Assembly: GCA_964497585.1 (NCBI GenBank)
Contig: CAZCDS010000018.1
Span: 42,549 to 106,548 of the forward strand
Reading direction: 5' to 3'
DNA length: 64,000 nucleotides
Source: CAZCDS01 sp964497585
GTDB taxonomy: Bacteria; Desulfobacterota; Desulfomonilia; Desulfomonilales; Desulfomonilaceae
Below are positions 27,791 through 35,748 of this stretch, one piece after another. The notes under the pieces were generated by a model. The model did no database searches. It was not told the origin of the DNA and saw only the letters and a list, made by a program, of their open reading frames with translations. Every line of letters begins with the position of its first letter. Position 1 is the stretch's first letter. The position numbers were made by a program, and so were the translations under genes.

Positions 27791-28354
27791 TCATCCCCAG
27801 GAGATGACGTATGTACAGGAATCCCCTCCCGTCTTTCTGCATGGTTCGGAGTCTTGATGTCGCACCAGCACGTCAGTGATCCCGGTGGGTCTGAAACGCT
27901 TTGCAATACCTTCCAGGACTCCGCGGTCAAAGGCACAACAGTAGTGGTTGGTACTCATCACTCTGACGTGCACGAGACCTCGGCTCATCCCCTCATGCTG
28001 ATAGCTCCAATTTCCGATCTTCCCGCCACGATATTTCGAGTGGTAGGCTCTATCCAAACCTTCGAGAGCTGCTTGCAGGTTGTCCCATTCGGGAGGAAGA
28101 GCCACGCTCAACGCGATACCTTCGCCGATTCTTGTCATCATGTTCCTCCCCGCTCGTTGGGTCACCTCTCTCAAGGCATCCAGAAACGTTTGTGCCCGGT
28201 AGAATCGATTTGCATCGGCGTCACGAAGTCCATGTCTGTCCAGGGCAGCGCGTCCGAAGTCACGGAGTTCCTCCGGGAACGCCATCACAAAGGAATTGAT
28301 CACTTCGCCCATCACCTCGACTACGTCCGGTTCGTACGATGTGAATTCGGCCAT
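27791..28354 (-). CDS. probable sensor-type alpha/beta protein, V4R-like
   Basis: This 187-residue protein starts at ATG 28354 with GGGGAGAG upstream. The C-terminal third, with SEPCRKTGGDSCTYVISW, resembles the end of V4R (4-vinyl-reductase-like) and related ligand-binding domains, where a C...GG..C.Y..W pattern is common. The N-terminal half is helical with no motif. The gene sits between a DsrE-like gene and two Cys-rich genes under the same probable ArsR-type regulator. The V4R assignment is tentative. Confidence 0.5.
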   Translation of the reverse strand: MAEFTSYEPDVVEVMGEVINSFVMAFPEELRDFGRAALDRHGLRDADANRFYRAQTFLDALREVTQRAGRNMMTRIGEGIALSVALPPEWDNLQAALEGLDRAYHSKYRGGKIGNWSYQHEGMSRGLVHVRVMSTNHYCCAFDRGVLEGIAKRFRPTGITDVLVRHQDSEPCRKTGGDSCTYVISWG

Positions 28355-28390
28355 ACGATTCTCTCCCCACCGTCAACCGAAATCAGCAGA

Positions 28391-28759
28391 TCAATAGCTT
28401 AGAACCGCCTTCGCATCGCAGCACTCGTTGATTACCGTGCCACCGGCTATTACCTTTGACTTCTCAATCAGGTCAGTCTCTTCGATGTTGCGTTCTTTGA
28501 TACAGGGCGAGCACACAAGGATTTGACCTCCAAGATCCAGGAAATCATTCATAAGTTTCTGCAACGGGTCGAATCCACTGGCGTGCACGTGCTCGACGTA
28601 GCCCTTCTTCGCAAGAAAGACGGCAGCCCCTTGGAGGACGATCGTTGCCTTCTCGTCCATGGCCAAGGACGCGTTTCCCATAGCGAACGGGAATGTTGCT
28701 CGTTCAGCGTCTTCTCCACCGTGGGTTGCTATGATCACTACACCTTGCTTCTCTTCCAT
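28391..28759 (-). CDS. DsrE-family sulfur-relay-like protein
   Basis: The start is ATG 28759 after AAGGAG (122 residues). VVIIATHGGEDAERATFPFAMGNASLAM and ATIVLQGAAVFLAKKGYVE match DsrE-like proteins, and ILVCSPCIKERNI carries a Cys pair on the usual active-site loop; NECCDAK adds two more. DsrE-type proteins carry sulfane sulfur or act as small redox partners. The upstream ArsR-type regulator gene is 53 bases away. Confidence 0.82.
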   Translation of the reverse strand: MEEKQGVVIIATHGGEDAERATFPFAMGNASLAMDEKATIVLQGAAVFLAKKGYVEHVHASGFDPLQKLMNDFLDLGGQILVCSPCIKERNIEETDLIEKSKVIAGGTVINECCDAKAVLSY

Positions 28760-28811
28760 GGACAAAGTCTCCTTTTCTTTTTTGCCGGACCCGGCCACTC
28801 GCTGTCGGAGT

Positions 28812-29138
28812 TTAGTCAGGACATCCTTCTAAATACTTAACCAGTTCCCTTAAACGGGGCCGAGCCAAGGTGTACTGAACGGACTGTCCGACTCGGCTGC
28901 CCACCAGAAGGCCATGGGTGCGGAGAACTCCCAACTGCCGGGAGACAAAGGACTGAGATGCTCCTAAACGGCTCGCTAGACCAGTCACGTTCTTCTGTCC
29001 ACTTTCTGAAAGGACTGCCAGAATCCGAATACGCAAAGGGTGAGACAATGCCCTTAACATTTCGGCAATTTGCTCAGCCCTCTGCACATTGTCTGGCAGA
29101 CTTTTCATCAGTTCGTTTCCGCGGTCAATCCTGAACAT
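28812..29138 (-). CDS. ArsR-family winged-helix repressor
   Basis: Starts at ATG 29138 (108 residues) or 29108 are both possible. LRALSHPLRIRILAVLSESGQKNVTGLASRLGASQSFVSRQLGVLRTHGLLVGSRVGQSVQYTL is a complete ArsR winged helix. There is no CxC metal site in the recognition helix region; one Cys lies at the C terminus (EGCPD). It is the first gene of the run 29138-26489 and probably controls it. Confidence 0.88.
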   Translation of the reverse strand: MFRIDRGNELMKSLPDNVQRAEQIAEMLRALSHPLRIRILAVLSESGQKNVTGLASRLGASQSFVSRQLGVLRTHGLLVGSRVGQSVQYTLARPRLRELVKYLEGCPD

Positions 29139-29340
29139 CTTCAATCATCGCCTGCTCGCGTATATCTTTCCTTGCCTTCCGAATTACATGCTCCCATTAT
29201 TCCTGATTCGTCGTTAAGCCGGTTTCTGTGTTCTTTTCGCTCTCACCGTCTTGCTTTGGATTGACGTATGAACAAAGCAGCCGGCAGAAGCACATCGTTT
29301 GCGAACACCTCAAAGGGCAGCAATAGCCCCGGCATCCTCA

Positions 29341-29883
29341 TCAGATGAATAGCTGATTACTTGAGTTCGAGGCGTGAGCCATAAAGGTGGCAACCCCGAC
29401 GTATTCCACAAGCGGGTAGTCGATTATCTCCTCGCGCTTGAGGCCCATGAGGTCCATAGACATCTCACAGACGTAGATCTTTACCCCAAGCTCAGCTGCT
29501 TGGCCGAAGAGTAGGTCCAAATCCGGAGCCCCTTTCGTCTTCATCAGCGACTTTATCATTGCCGTTCCCATGCCGCCCATGTTCATCTTGGACAGCTTCA
29601 ACTTGTTGCGGCCCGTGGGTAGCATCCAGCCGAACATCCTCGACATCAAGTTCTTGCCGCCAACTTGGCGCTGTGGCTTGCGAAGTGCTGCGGTACCCCA
29701 AAAGGTGAAGAAAAGTACTACTTTCATGTCCATGGCAGCAGCGCCGACAGCGATGATCATCGCGGCGAGCACCTTGTCGAGATCGCCCGAAAAGACGACC
29801 ATCGACAGCTTGTCTTCCCGCGGCGGCCCCAACTCCTCGACCCTTTTTCGCAAATCGATGAACTCAGCTTGGTCCGGGCTCAT
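29341..29883 (-). CDS. DsrE/DsrF/DsrH-like family protein, larger type
   Basis: This 180-residue protein starts at ATG 29883 with AAGGAG upstream. KLSMVVFSGDLDKVLAAMIIAVGAAAMDMKVVLFFTFWGTAAL is the typical N-terminal strand-helix-strand of peroxiredoxin-like DsrE proteins, followed by a conserved Met/Lys-rich middle (LKLSKMNMGGMGTAMIKSLM) and VKIYVCEMSMDLMGL with a single Cys. Such proteins often accompany TusA and Hdr-like operons. The hdrCE gene ends 119 bases upstream on the same strand. Confidence 0.85.
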   Translation of the reverse strand: MSPDQAEFIDLRKRVEELGPPREDKLSMVVFSGDLDKVLAAMIIAVGAAAMDMKVVLFFTFWGTAALRKPQRQVGGKNLMSRMFGWMLPTGRNKLKLSKMNMGGMGTAMIKSLMKTKGAPDLDLLFGQAAELGVKIYVCEMSMDLMGLKREEIIDYPLVEYVGVATFMAHASNSSNQLFI

Positions 29884-30002
29884 TGCCTCTCCTTTCCTTC
29901 AAACTATCCGATTCCTCGTCTACGCAAGTGAGATTGTCGTCGCGTCATACTCTGGGGAAACGTCTCAAAAATCTCTGATCCGGAATTCCCGTAGCCGCTG
30001 CA

Positions 30003-31154
30003 CTACTCTCTTGGGCGGTTAGCTTTGAACGCATGTATGAATAGAGCCACAGGTCGGAGCACCGCATGGGCGAATTTGGTAAAGGGCAGTAACAGCACGA
30101 GCATCATGGCCCCTACCACGTGGATGAGAAACACTACATACTCCCACACCGATGCGGTGGGCAGATAGACCGCGATCTCCGCCACAAAACCCGTCAGGGT
30201 CACTCCCCACAACAACCCGAGAAACAACCAATCTGAAGGAAGGGAGTGGGAGGAGTATTTGTCAGGGTGCCGCAGTCGATTGATCAGGGCGACACTGGTC
30301 CCGTACAGGACGAAAAGACCGGCCACGGTACCCAACAGTCGCATCGGATAGAATACAGGCACCTGAGAGAACGGCTCCTTGAAGAGGAGATCAAGGGCGG
30401 TTGCAGCCAGTAGCCCAAGGAATCCCCACATGATCGATAGATGAACGAAGCGCCGTCCCAGGTACCAGGGTACCGATTCTGTGTCGCACTGATCGAACCG
30501 GGTCTGAGCAATTACCTCGTACATGGCTGACTTGAGTGCATTCCAGGAGCCTGACACAGGCGCGCCTTCGTCGGTGGTTTGGTCGCGAACTGTTCCCGCA
30601 CCGTTGAGGGCCGTGTTGAGGCGGCTTACCATGGTCGCCAGGCTCAAGAGCGCTATGAGCCCGGCCAATATCATCACGGTCTGTCCGGTGTAATGAATGT
30701 ATTTCACATCGATGAAGCTTCCCAGTTTCAGAGCGTCTATCGGCATTGAGCCGTACCCCGCGAGCATTATGAGGACCAGGACGGCCGCAACCGCACCAAG
30801 GAAGCAAACTGCAAACGAGGTGGACGTGTAGAGTCGTCGAGCCAGGGTCGTGGGATCGTACTGGGAAATGATATACCTGCGGGCGGCCGCAACGAACTCG
30901 CCCGGCTCGGCCTGCCTGGGGCAGGTGGCTGAGCAATCCCCGCAGTAGTAGCAGAGCCACATCTCCTTGCTTGCTGCCAAACGATCCTTCATTCCCAATT
31001 GAGCATAGCGGATAAATTGTCGGGGAAACGTGGCTCCTTCTCCCGTGAGCGAACATACCGCAGTACAATTCCCGCAGTTGAAGCAGGCCTGTATGTCAGA
31101 TGCGCCGTAGCGCTCCAATTCATTGACAAATGCAGGGTTTACCGTGTGAGCCAT
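30003..31154 (-). CDS. HdrC-HdrE fusion (QmoC-like) membrane subunit
   Basis: This 383-residue protein starts at ATG 31154. CFNCGNCTAVCS and CYYCGDCSATCP are two [4Fe-4S] motifs of an HdrC-type ferredoxin part (about 24-85). About six hydrophobic helices follow, resembling the cytochrome-b-like gamma subunits of nitrate reductase and HdrE. This layout is that of QmoC, which links a soluble HdrA-type complex to the quinone pool. It closes the operon; the preceding winged-helix gene ends four bases before its start codon. Heme ligands were not assigned. Confidence 0.88.
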   Translation of the reverse strand: MAHTVNPAFVNELERYGASDIQACFNCGNCTAVCSLTGEGATFPRQFIRYAQLGMKDRLAASKEMWLCYYCGDCSATCPRQAEPGEFVAAARRYIISQYDPTTLARRLYTSTSFAVCFLGAVAAVLVLIMLAGYGSMPIDALKLGSFIDVKYIHYTGQTVMILAGLIALLSLATMVSRLNTALNGAGTVRDQTTDEGAPVSGSWNALKSAMYEVIAQTRFDQCDTESVPWYLGRRFVHLSIMWGFLGLLAATALDLLFKEPFSQVPVFYPMRLLGTVAGLFVLYGTSVALINRLRHPDKYSSHSLPSDWLFLGLLWGVTLTGFVAEIAVYLPTASVWEYVVFLIHVVGAMMLVLLLPFTKFAHAVLRPVALFIHAFKANRPRE

Positions 31155-31157
31155 CGG

Positions 31158-31439
31158 TTACTCCTTGAGAAGGACGTATTGAAAGTAGTCGCCGCTTTGA
31201 TCTCCTTCTGCCACCTTGCCGTACTTCCTCATCGAAGTAAGGTGCCAAAGGACTTGTTGGGAGGGAATGCCTGTTTCCTGGGCCAACTCGGGGACCGTCT
31301 TTGGTCCGGCCGTAAGTGCTTCCGACAGTTTTTTCCTGAGCATCCTGGTTTCTTTCATTCTCTCTCGCGCAGAATCAATTGTCTCCTTACGGGATTGTCG
31401 CAATGCTTTCATTGCTTCTTTCGTGGTGTCCTCGCTCAT
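31158..31439 (-). CDS. small winged-helix-like protein inside the hdr operon
   Basis: The start is ATG 31439 with GGAGAGG upstream (93 residues). The N-terminal half is a charged helix (MKALRQSRKETIDSARERMKETRMLRKKL), the C-terminal half a winged-helix pattern (GPKTVPELAQETGIPSQQVLWHLTSMRKYGKVAE). It lies between hdrA2 and hdrCE with gaps of 19 and 3 bases. It may be an accessory subunit rather than a DNA-binding regulator; this is inference from position. Confidence 0.75.
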   Translation of the reverse strand: MSEDTTKEAMKALRQSRKETIDSARERMKETRMLRKKLSEALTAGPKTVPELAQETGIPSQQVLWHLTSMRKYGKVAEGDQSGDYFQYVLLKE

Positions 31440-31458
31440 TATCCCTCTCCCAACACTC

Positions 31459-33381
31459 TTATTGAGCGGCAATAGCGTCTACCATAGCTTCGAACTGGTC
31501 CAACGTCCAACCGCTCACATTGATCGCCCGATGGGGGCACCCCGCGGCGCAGGCTCCACACCCCATACACAGAGCCGGGTTCACGAGGGCCTTCTGCTCA
31601 ACTTTGCCGTCGACCTCGATATCGGTGAGGGTCAATGCACCTTCATAACTGCATTCGGGCAGGCAAAGACCACAGCCGTCGCACGCTGCGGGATCGACCT
31701 GAGCGACGAAGGGCTCCAGTTCCACGTATCCTTTTCCCAGGGCTATCGAAGCCTTGGAAGCCGCGGCTGCAGCTGACGCGCAACTCTCGGTGATGTCGCG
31801 AGGTCCCTGCGCGGTTCCCGCCAGCAGTAAACCGTTTACCGCCATCTCTACCGGGCGGAGCTTCGGATGCACTTCCTGCAGGAATCGATCGGCTCCCACG
31901 GGGAGCTTGAAGATGTCAACCAGCTCAGAAATATTGTTGGGCATCATGCCCACGGAGAGGACGACCAGGTCCACTGGTGTTTCCACATCCTCACTGAAGG
32001 TGAGAGTGTCTTTCACTCTCACCTTCAGAGGACACTTGGAGGTTACTCCTGCCTTTTCCACCACAGGAGGAGAATCGGGGGTGAACCTGAAGAACAGAAC
32101 CCCCTTCCGGGAAGCCTTTTCGTAGAATTCCTCGTGCCCACGGCCGTATGCTCGGATATCCTGGTAGAATTCGTACACGTTCACGTCCGGAAAGCGATCC
32201 TTGATGTCATTGGCCGCTTGCAAAGTTGCGGTGCAGCAAACCCGTGAACAGTAGGTGTTCACTCTTCCGTCGGGCTGTGGCTCGTGGATCCCGTCCATCT
32301 GCCTGCTGCCCACACAATGAATCAAGGCAACGTCTCGTACCGAGCGTCCCTGGACTTCCAGCCTTCCCCCCGTGGGCCCGTCGTGAGACAGCATTTTGAT
32401 GAGATCCGGAAGCGTAATTACCCGAGGAGATTCGCCGTACGCGTATTCGCCGCTGCGAGGCTCGTAATGTCTGAAACCGGTGGCCATGACCACGACACCG
32501 GCCTTGACCTCCACGGTCTCATCGGGAGAGAGACTCCCCCCGGATCGGATCGCACAACCCTGGAAGGGTCGGAACACAGCTTTTCGATCAACAGTGCCGA
32601 TCCCATCGGAGGAGTCGCGTCCTCCACGTATCCGCACCTGGATGTCAAAATCGCCTATGGTCCCCTTGCTCGAGATTACCTCGGCCTGTGTGTGGATCGT
32701 GATGTTCGGATCAGCGACGACCTCTTCCACCAGTTTGAGCAGCAGATCTTCCGCTTTGTCTTCGGTCGGGTAGACACGGTCAAGCTGTGCCGTTTGTCCC
32801 CCAAGATAGGGAGACCTCTCGATAAGGGTGACTCCAATTCCCTGTTTGGAGAGTCTCTGGGCTGCGGTGAGACCACTGATGCCGCCGCCTATCACTACTG
32901 CATGAGGAAACGCGTCCACGCGGATCGGTTCCAGCGGCTCCAGTCGACTCGCTTTGGCCACGGCAGCGGCAACCAGCCTGACCGCTTTTTCGGTTGCCTC
33001 GCCCGCGTCATCGTGATGGACCCAACTCACCTGTTCCCTGATGTTCGCATGTTCGTAGAGAAACGGATTGTGGTTACCCCTTTTGAGCGTGTTGCGAAAC
33101 GTCAGTTCATGAAGTTTCGGTGAACAGGAGGCCACCACAACCCCGTCGAGATGCTCTTTCTCAAGATCTTCGAGGATGAGATCCTGGCCGGGATCCGAAC
33201 ACATGAACATATTGGTGCGGGCCACTTGAACACCCGGAACTTTTTCGACTTCCTCGGCAACCTTTTGTACGTCCACCACGTCCGAGATGTTCCCTCCGCA
33301 GTGGCAGATATAGACCCCTATTCGAGGCTCTTCCGATTCACGGCTCTTCGGCTCCTTGTCGCTCCCAACGTCGTCGGCCAT
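31459..33381 (-). CDS. HdrA-type flavoprotein 2 (QmoB-like)
   Basis: The start is ATG 33381 with AAAGGTG upstream (640 residues). GVYICHCGGNISD is the N-terminal HdrA Cys motif and SCSPKLHE follows. VIGGGISGLTAAQRL is the FAD-binding Rossmann loop. Two C-terminal ferredoxin motifs are CDGCGLCLPECSYEGA and CMGCGACAAGCPHRAI. Unlike classical QmoB there is no fused MvhD domain; a separate mvhD-like gene lies two genes upstream. HdrA proteins pass electrons between ferredoxin, disulfide or sulfur partners and quinone-linked subunits, and some bifurcate. Confidence 0.9.
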   Translation of the reverse strand: MADDVGSDKEPKSRESEEPRIGVYICHCGGNISDVVDVQKVAEEVEKVPGVQVARTNMFMCSDPGQDLILEDLEKEHLDGVVVASCSPKLHELTFRNTLKRGNHNPFLYEHANIREQVSWVHHDDAGEATEKAVRLVAAAVAKASRLEPLEPIRVDAFPHAVVIGGGISGLTAAQRLSKQGIGVTLIERSPYLGGQTAQLDRVYPTEDKAEDLLLKLVEEVVADPNITIHTQAEVISSKGTIGDFDIQVRIRGGRDSSDGIGTVDRKAVFRPFQGCAIRSGGSLSPDETVEVKAGVVVMATGFRHYEPRSGEYAYGESPRVITLPDLIKMLSHDGPTGGRLEVQGRSVRDVALIHCVGSRQMDGIHEPQPDGRVNTYCSRVCCTATLQAANDIKDRFPDVNVYEFYQDIRAYGRGHEEFYEKASRKGVLFFRFTPDSPPVVEKAGVTSKCPLKVRVKDTLTFSEDVETPVDLVVLSVGMMPNNISELVDIFKLPVGADRFLQEVHPKLRPVEMAVNGLLLAGTAQGPRDITESCASAAAAASKASIALGKGYVELEPFVAQVDPAACDGCGLCLPECSYEGALTLTDIEVDGKVEQKALVNPALCMGCGACAAGCPHRAINVSGWTLDQFEAMVDAIAAQ

Positions 33382-33425
33382 GTTAGTCACCTTTCCGTTC
33401 AACATGAGAGTCGCGAGGGGGCGGT

Positions 33426-34781
33426 TCAGCCCACGGCCCTTTCAATGGACTCCTGCACCGTCTCCTCCATAGCTCCACGCTTGGCGCTCAAAGCATTCTC
33501 CACCGAACGCAGGTAGTTCGCTGCTTCCATGGCAGCGGAGCCGGCTTTCGCGATGGTGTCCACGATGTCCTTGGGACCCGCGGCCGTTCCTGCCACGAAG
33601 ACCCCTTCCTGGTCAGTGAGCGCAGGAGCCGTCTTGGGCGCTGCGCACTTGACAAAACCATCGTCCGCTTGGCCGACCTCGATGAAGTCCTGTGGATTGC
33701 ACCCGGGAACCATGCCGAGCGAGAGAACGACCAGGTCGTGACTCCGCTCCTCCACGCGCCCGTCCTCTTCCATGAGTTCTACCCGGACGGTCAAATTGTG
33801 CTCTTCGTCTTCTGCGATTTTCGCCACCTTGGCTTTCACGAACTCAATTCCCATGGCCTTCGCGTTCTGGTAGAACTCTTCGTAACCTTTCCCAAAGGCA
33901 CGGATGTCCATGTAGTAGATGGTGACGTCAGCGATGGGCAGGGCTCCGGAGAGCAGCATCGCTTGTTTTATCGCATACATACAGCAAACTCGTGAGCAGT
34001 ACGAGACTCCGAGACTTTGATCGCGGGATCCCGCGCACTGAACATAGGCGATCGAGTCGGGGACTTTGCCGTCCGATGGTCGGATAACTCTCCCATATGG
34101 TCCGTGAGGAGAAAGCAGTCGTTCCATCTGAAGGGAAGAGAGAATATTGACACTTCCTTTGGGCGCGTACTCCTTCTTGCCGTCCTTGGGAGTAAGCTGG
34201 AATCCGGTAGCAAGGATAACGCTTGCGGCTTCAACCGTGATCTCTTCGGGCTGCTGAAAATAATCCACCGCATGGGTGGGGCAGACCTTTTCGCATGACC
34301 CGCAGAGCATACAGTTGTCCGCGTCCAGCACGGCCTTCTGCGGAATCGCCGTCGCAAAAGGAACGCATATGGCTTTCCTCGCGCCGAGTCCGCCCTCAAA
34401 CTCGTGCGGAAGATCCACGGGACAGACGTACTCGCACTGGCGGCATCCTATGCAAAGACTCTCATCCACGTATCGCGGCTTTCTTGTCAGGTTCGCGCGG
34501 AACACCGAGCCGTTGCGGGTGATGGAATCCACCTCGGTGTAGGTGAGGATCTCGATATTGGGATGATGCGCTGCGGCAGCCATTCTCGGCGTTGTAATGC
34601 AGCTCGCGCAGTCGAGAGTCGGGAATACTTTGCTCAACGCTATCATTACTCCGCCGATGCTCGGCTCTCGCTCTACCACCGCCACCTGAAAACCCTGATC
34701 CGCAAGGTCCAGTGCCGAAGCGAGTCCGCCGATACCACCGCCGACGACGAGGGTGTCAAATTGCAGAGCCTGTGTTTTCAT
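33426..34781 (-). CDS. HdrA-type flavoprotein 1 (QmoA-like)
   Basis: This 451-residue protein starts at ATG 34781. VVGGGIGGLASALDLADQGF is the FAD loop. CIGCRQCEYVCP and CMLCGSCEKVCP are two [4Fe-4S] motifs, which classical QmoA lacks. LDCASCITTPRM and YCSRVCCMYAIKQ are the HdrA cysteine segments. The N-terminal CHCGG domain of hdrA2 is missing. It starts seven bases after the mvhD-like stop, so the two are tightly coupled. A role as electron entry or exit subunit is inferred. Confidence 0.9.
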   Translation of the reverse strand: MKTQALQFDTLVVGGGIGGLASALDLADQGFQVAVVEREPSIGGVMIALSKVFPTLDCASCITTPRMAAAAHHPNIEILTYTEVDSITRNGSVFRANLTRKPRYVDESLCIGCRQCEYVCPVDLPHEFEGGLGARKAICVPFATAIPQKAVLDADNCMLCGSCEKVCPTHAVDYFQQPEEITVEAASVILATGFQLTPKDGKKEYAPKGSVNILSSLQMERLLSPHGPYGRVIRPSDGKVPDSIAYVQCAGSRDQSLGVSYCSRVCCMYAIKQAMLLSGALPIADVTIYYMDIRAFGKGYEEFYQNAKAMGIEFVKAKVAKIAEDEEHNLTVRVELMEEDGRVEERSHDLVVLSLGMVPGCNPQDFIEVGQADDGFVKCAAPKTAPALTDQEGVFVAGTAAGPKDIVDTIAKAGSAAMEAANYLRSVENALSAKRGAMEETVQESIERAVG

Positions 34782-34787
34782 GACTGC

Positions 34788-35216
34788 TCAGTTTTCTACC
34801 TCCCCTTTCCGTGGGGGGCCGATCTTTTTGAGGAGTTCGTTCATCTCGTTCACTTCCTTGAGGAACGCCTTTGTGCAAACGGTACATATGGCTGTGAGCT
34901 TGATCCTTCGGCGATCGTACCCTTCCTGCTTCATCTTGACGGCGACCTTGTCCATTCGAGCTGCGAAACGGTGATACGCTCCCTCATAGGGGCATTCTTC
35001 TCCGCAGGACATAATGATGATTCCGCCTATCCCCTTGTCGAGCGTCCTGAAGTAGAAGTCTTCCGGAAGCATCACCGGCGCAGGGATCCGAAGGACATAG
35101 GTATTCGTGGGATACGACAGGTGCGCCTGTCCGACCGTGTCCGCTCCAGGATACGCGCATGCCATGGTCGCCAGAATGAGGATCTTCGCGTCGGCTGGTT
35201 CGGCTGCGGTTGCCAT
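34788..35216 (-). CDS. MvhD-family iron-sulfur protein
   Basis: This 142-residue protein starts at ATG 35216 with GAGAG upstream. ILILATMACAYPGADTVG and GIIIMSCGEECPYEGAYHR, followed by LTAICTVCTKAFLKEVNEM, match the MvhD (hydrogenase delta) family that binds a [2Fe-2S] cluster and connects HdrA to hydrogenase or other donors. In classical Qmo this part is fused to QmoB; here it is free. Gaps to tusA (11 bases) and hdrA1 (6 bases) show one operon. Confidence 0.85.
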   Translation of the reverse strand: MATAAEPADAKILILATMACAYPGADTVGQAHLSYPTNTYVLRIPAPVMLPEDFYFRTLDKGIGGIIIMSCGEECPYEGAYHRFAARMDKVAVKMKQEGYDRRRIKLTAICTVCTKAFLKEVNEMNELLKKIGPPRKGEVEN

Positions 35217-35227
35217 GCTCGCTCTCG

Positions 35228-35482
35228 CTATTTCTTTCTCGTGACAAAGAGTCGGTCGTGTCCCTCGGCTTCAAGCAAGCCCATGTACTCGTGACCGACC
35301 TTCTTCGCCCACGCGGGGATGTCATTGCGGGTTCCCGGATCACTGGACTTGATCTCCAGGATCTCGCCGATCTTCACTTGCCCAATGCCCTTCTTGGCTT
35401 CCAGAAGAGGTCCGGGACATGCGCTGCCTCTTGCGTCAACGATTTTGGATACCGTAATACTGGCCAGATCCGCGTTACTCAT
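35228..35482 (-). CDS. TusA-family sulfur carrier
   Basis: The start is ATG 35482 directly after TAGGAGG (84 residues). VDARGSACPGPLLEAKKGI contains the CPxP motif whose Cys carries persulfide, and IKSSDPGTRNDIPAWAKKVGH is the second conserved block. It is the first gene of the operon with mvhD-like and hdr genes and the first to follow the sigma-54 promoter. The likely function is delivery of sulfane sulfur to or from the Hdr-like complex, by analogy with known TusA/Hdr-like sulfur oxidation and reduction systems. Confidence 0.92.
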   Translation of the reverse strand: MSNADLASITVSKIVDARGSACPGPLLEAKKGIGQVKIGEILEIKSSDPGTRNDIPAWAKKVGHEYMGLLEAEGHDRLFVTRKK

Positions 35483-35532
35483 GATTCTTCCTCCTAAAGG
35501 TTGTTGTCTTGATTGATGCCATCCACCAGAGG

Positions 35533-35548
35533 AGCAATTGCCGTGCCA
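35533..35548 (-). promoter_or_regulatory. consensus sigma-54 promoter of the tusA-hdr operon
   Basis: On the minus strand TGGCACGGCAATTGCT is a full match to the -24/-12 consensus (TGGCACG-N4-TTGC). It lies 51 bases before the tusA start codon. A divergent gene encodes a sigma-54 activator, and an imperfect dyad lies 130 bases upstream. Confidence 0.85.
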
Positions 35549-35677
35549 TTTCGTCCGGCCCGCTGGACAGCGAGATAAAAGCCAATGAAAATGCCAAGAT
35601 AGAGGCTTCACGTCCCATGGGACAAACGCGAAGACTCGAAATCTGGCCGGCAATTTGTAAACTTTCCTTGAAAGCCT

Positions 35678-35695
35678 GGTTGACGAATGTTAACC
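35678..35695. promoter_or_regulatory. imperfect dyad GGTTGAC-N4-GTTAACC, candidate enhancer site
   Basis: Seven-base arms with one mismatch and a four-base spacer, between the divergent tusA operon and activator gene. The distance of about 130 bases to the sigma-54 promoter is typical for activator binding. Confidence 0.4.
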
Positions 35696-35748
35696 TTTGG
35701 AGAACGAGTTTACGTTTACCTCGGTACGAGAGAGAGGACGTACATGTA

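Noticed and set aside
32284..33123. Plus-strand ORF of 279 aa
   Set aside because: It is the antisense of hdrA2; GC-rich coding sequence leaves long open antisense frames.
30003..35216. Naming the genes qmoA, qmoB and qmoC outright
   Set aside because: Order and domains are Qmo-like, but HdrA1 has ferredoxin motifs, MvhD is free and aprAB is not visible, so only Qmo/Hdr-like is supported.
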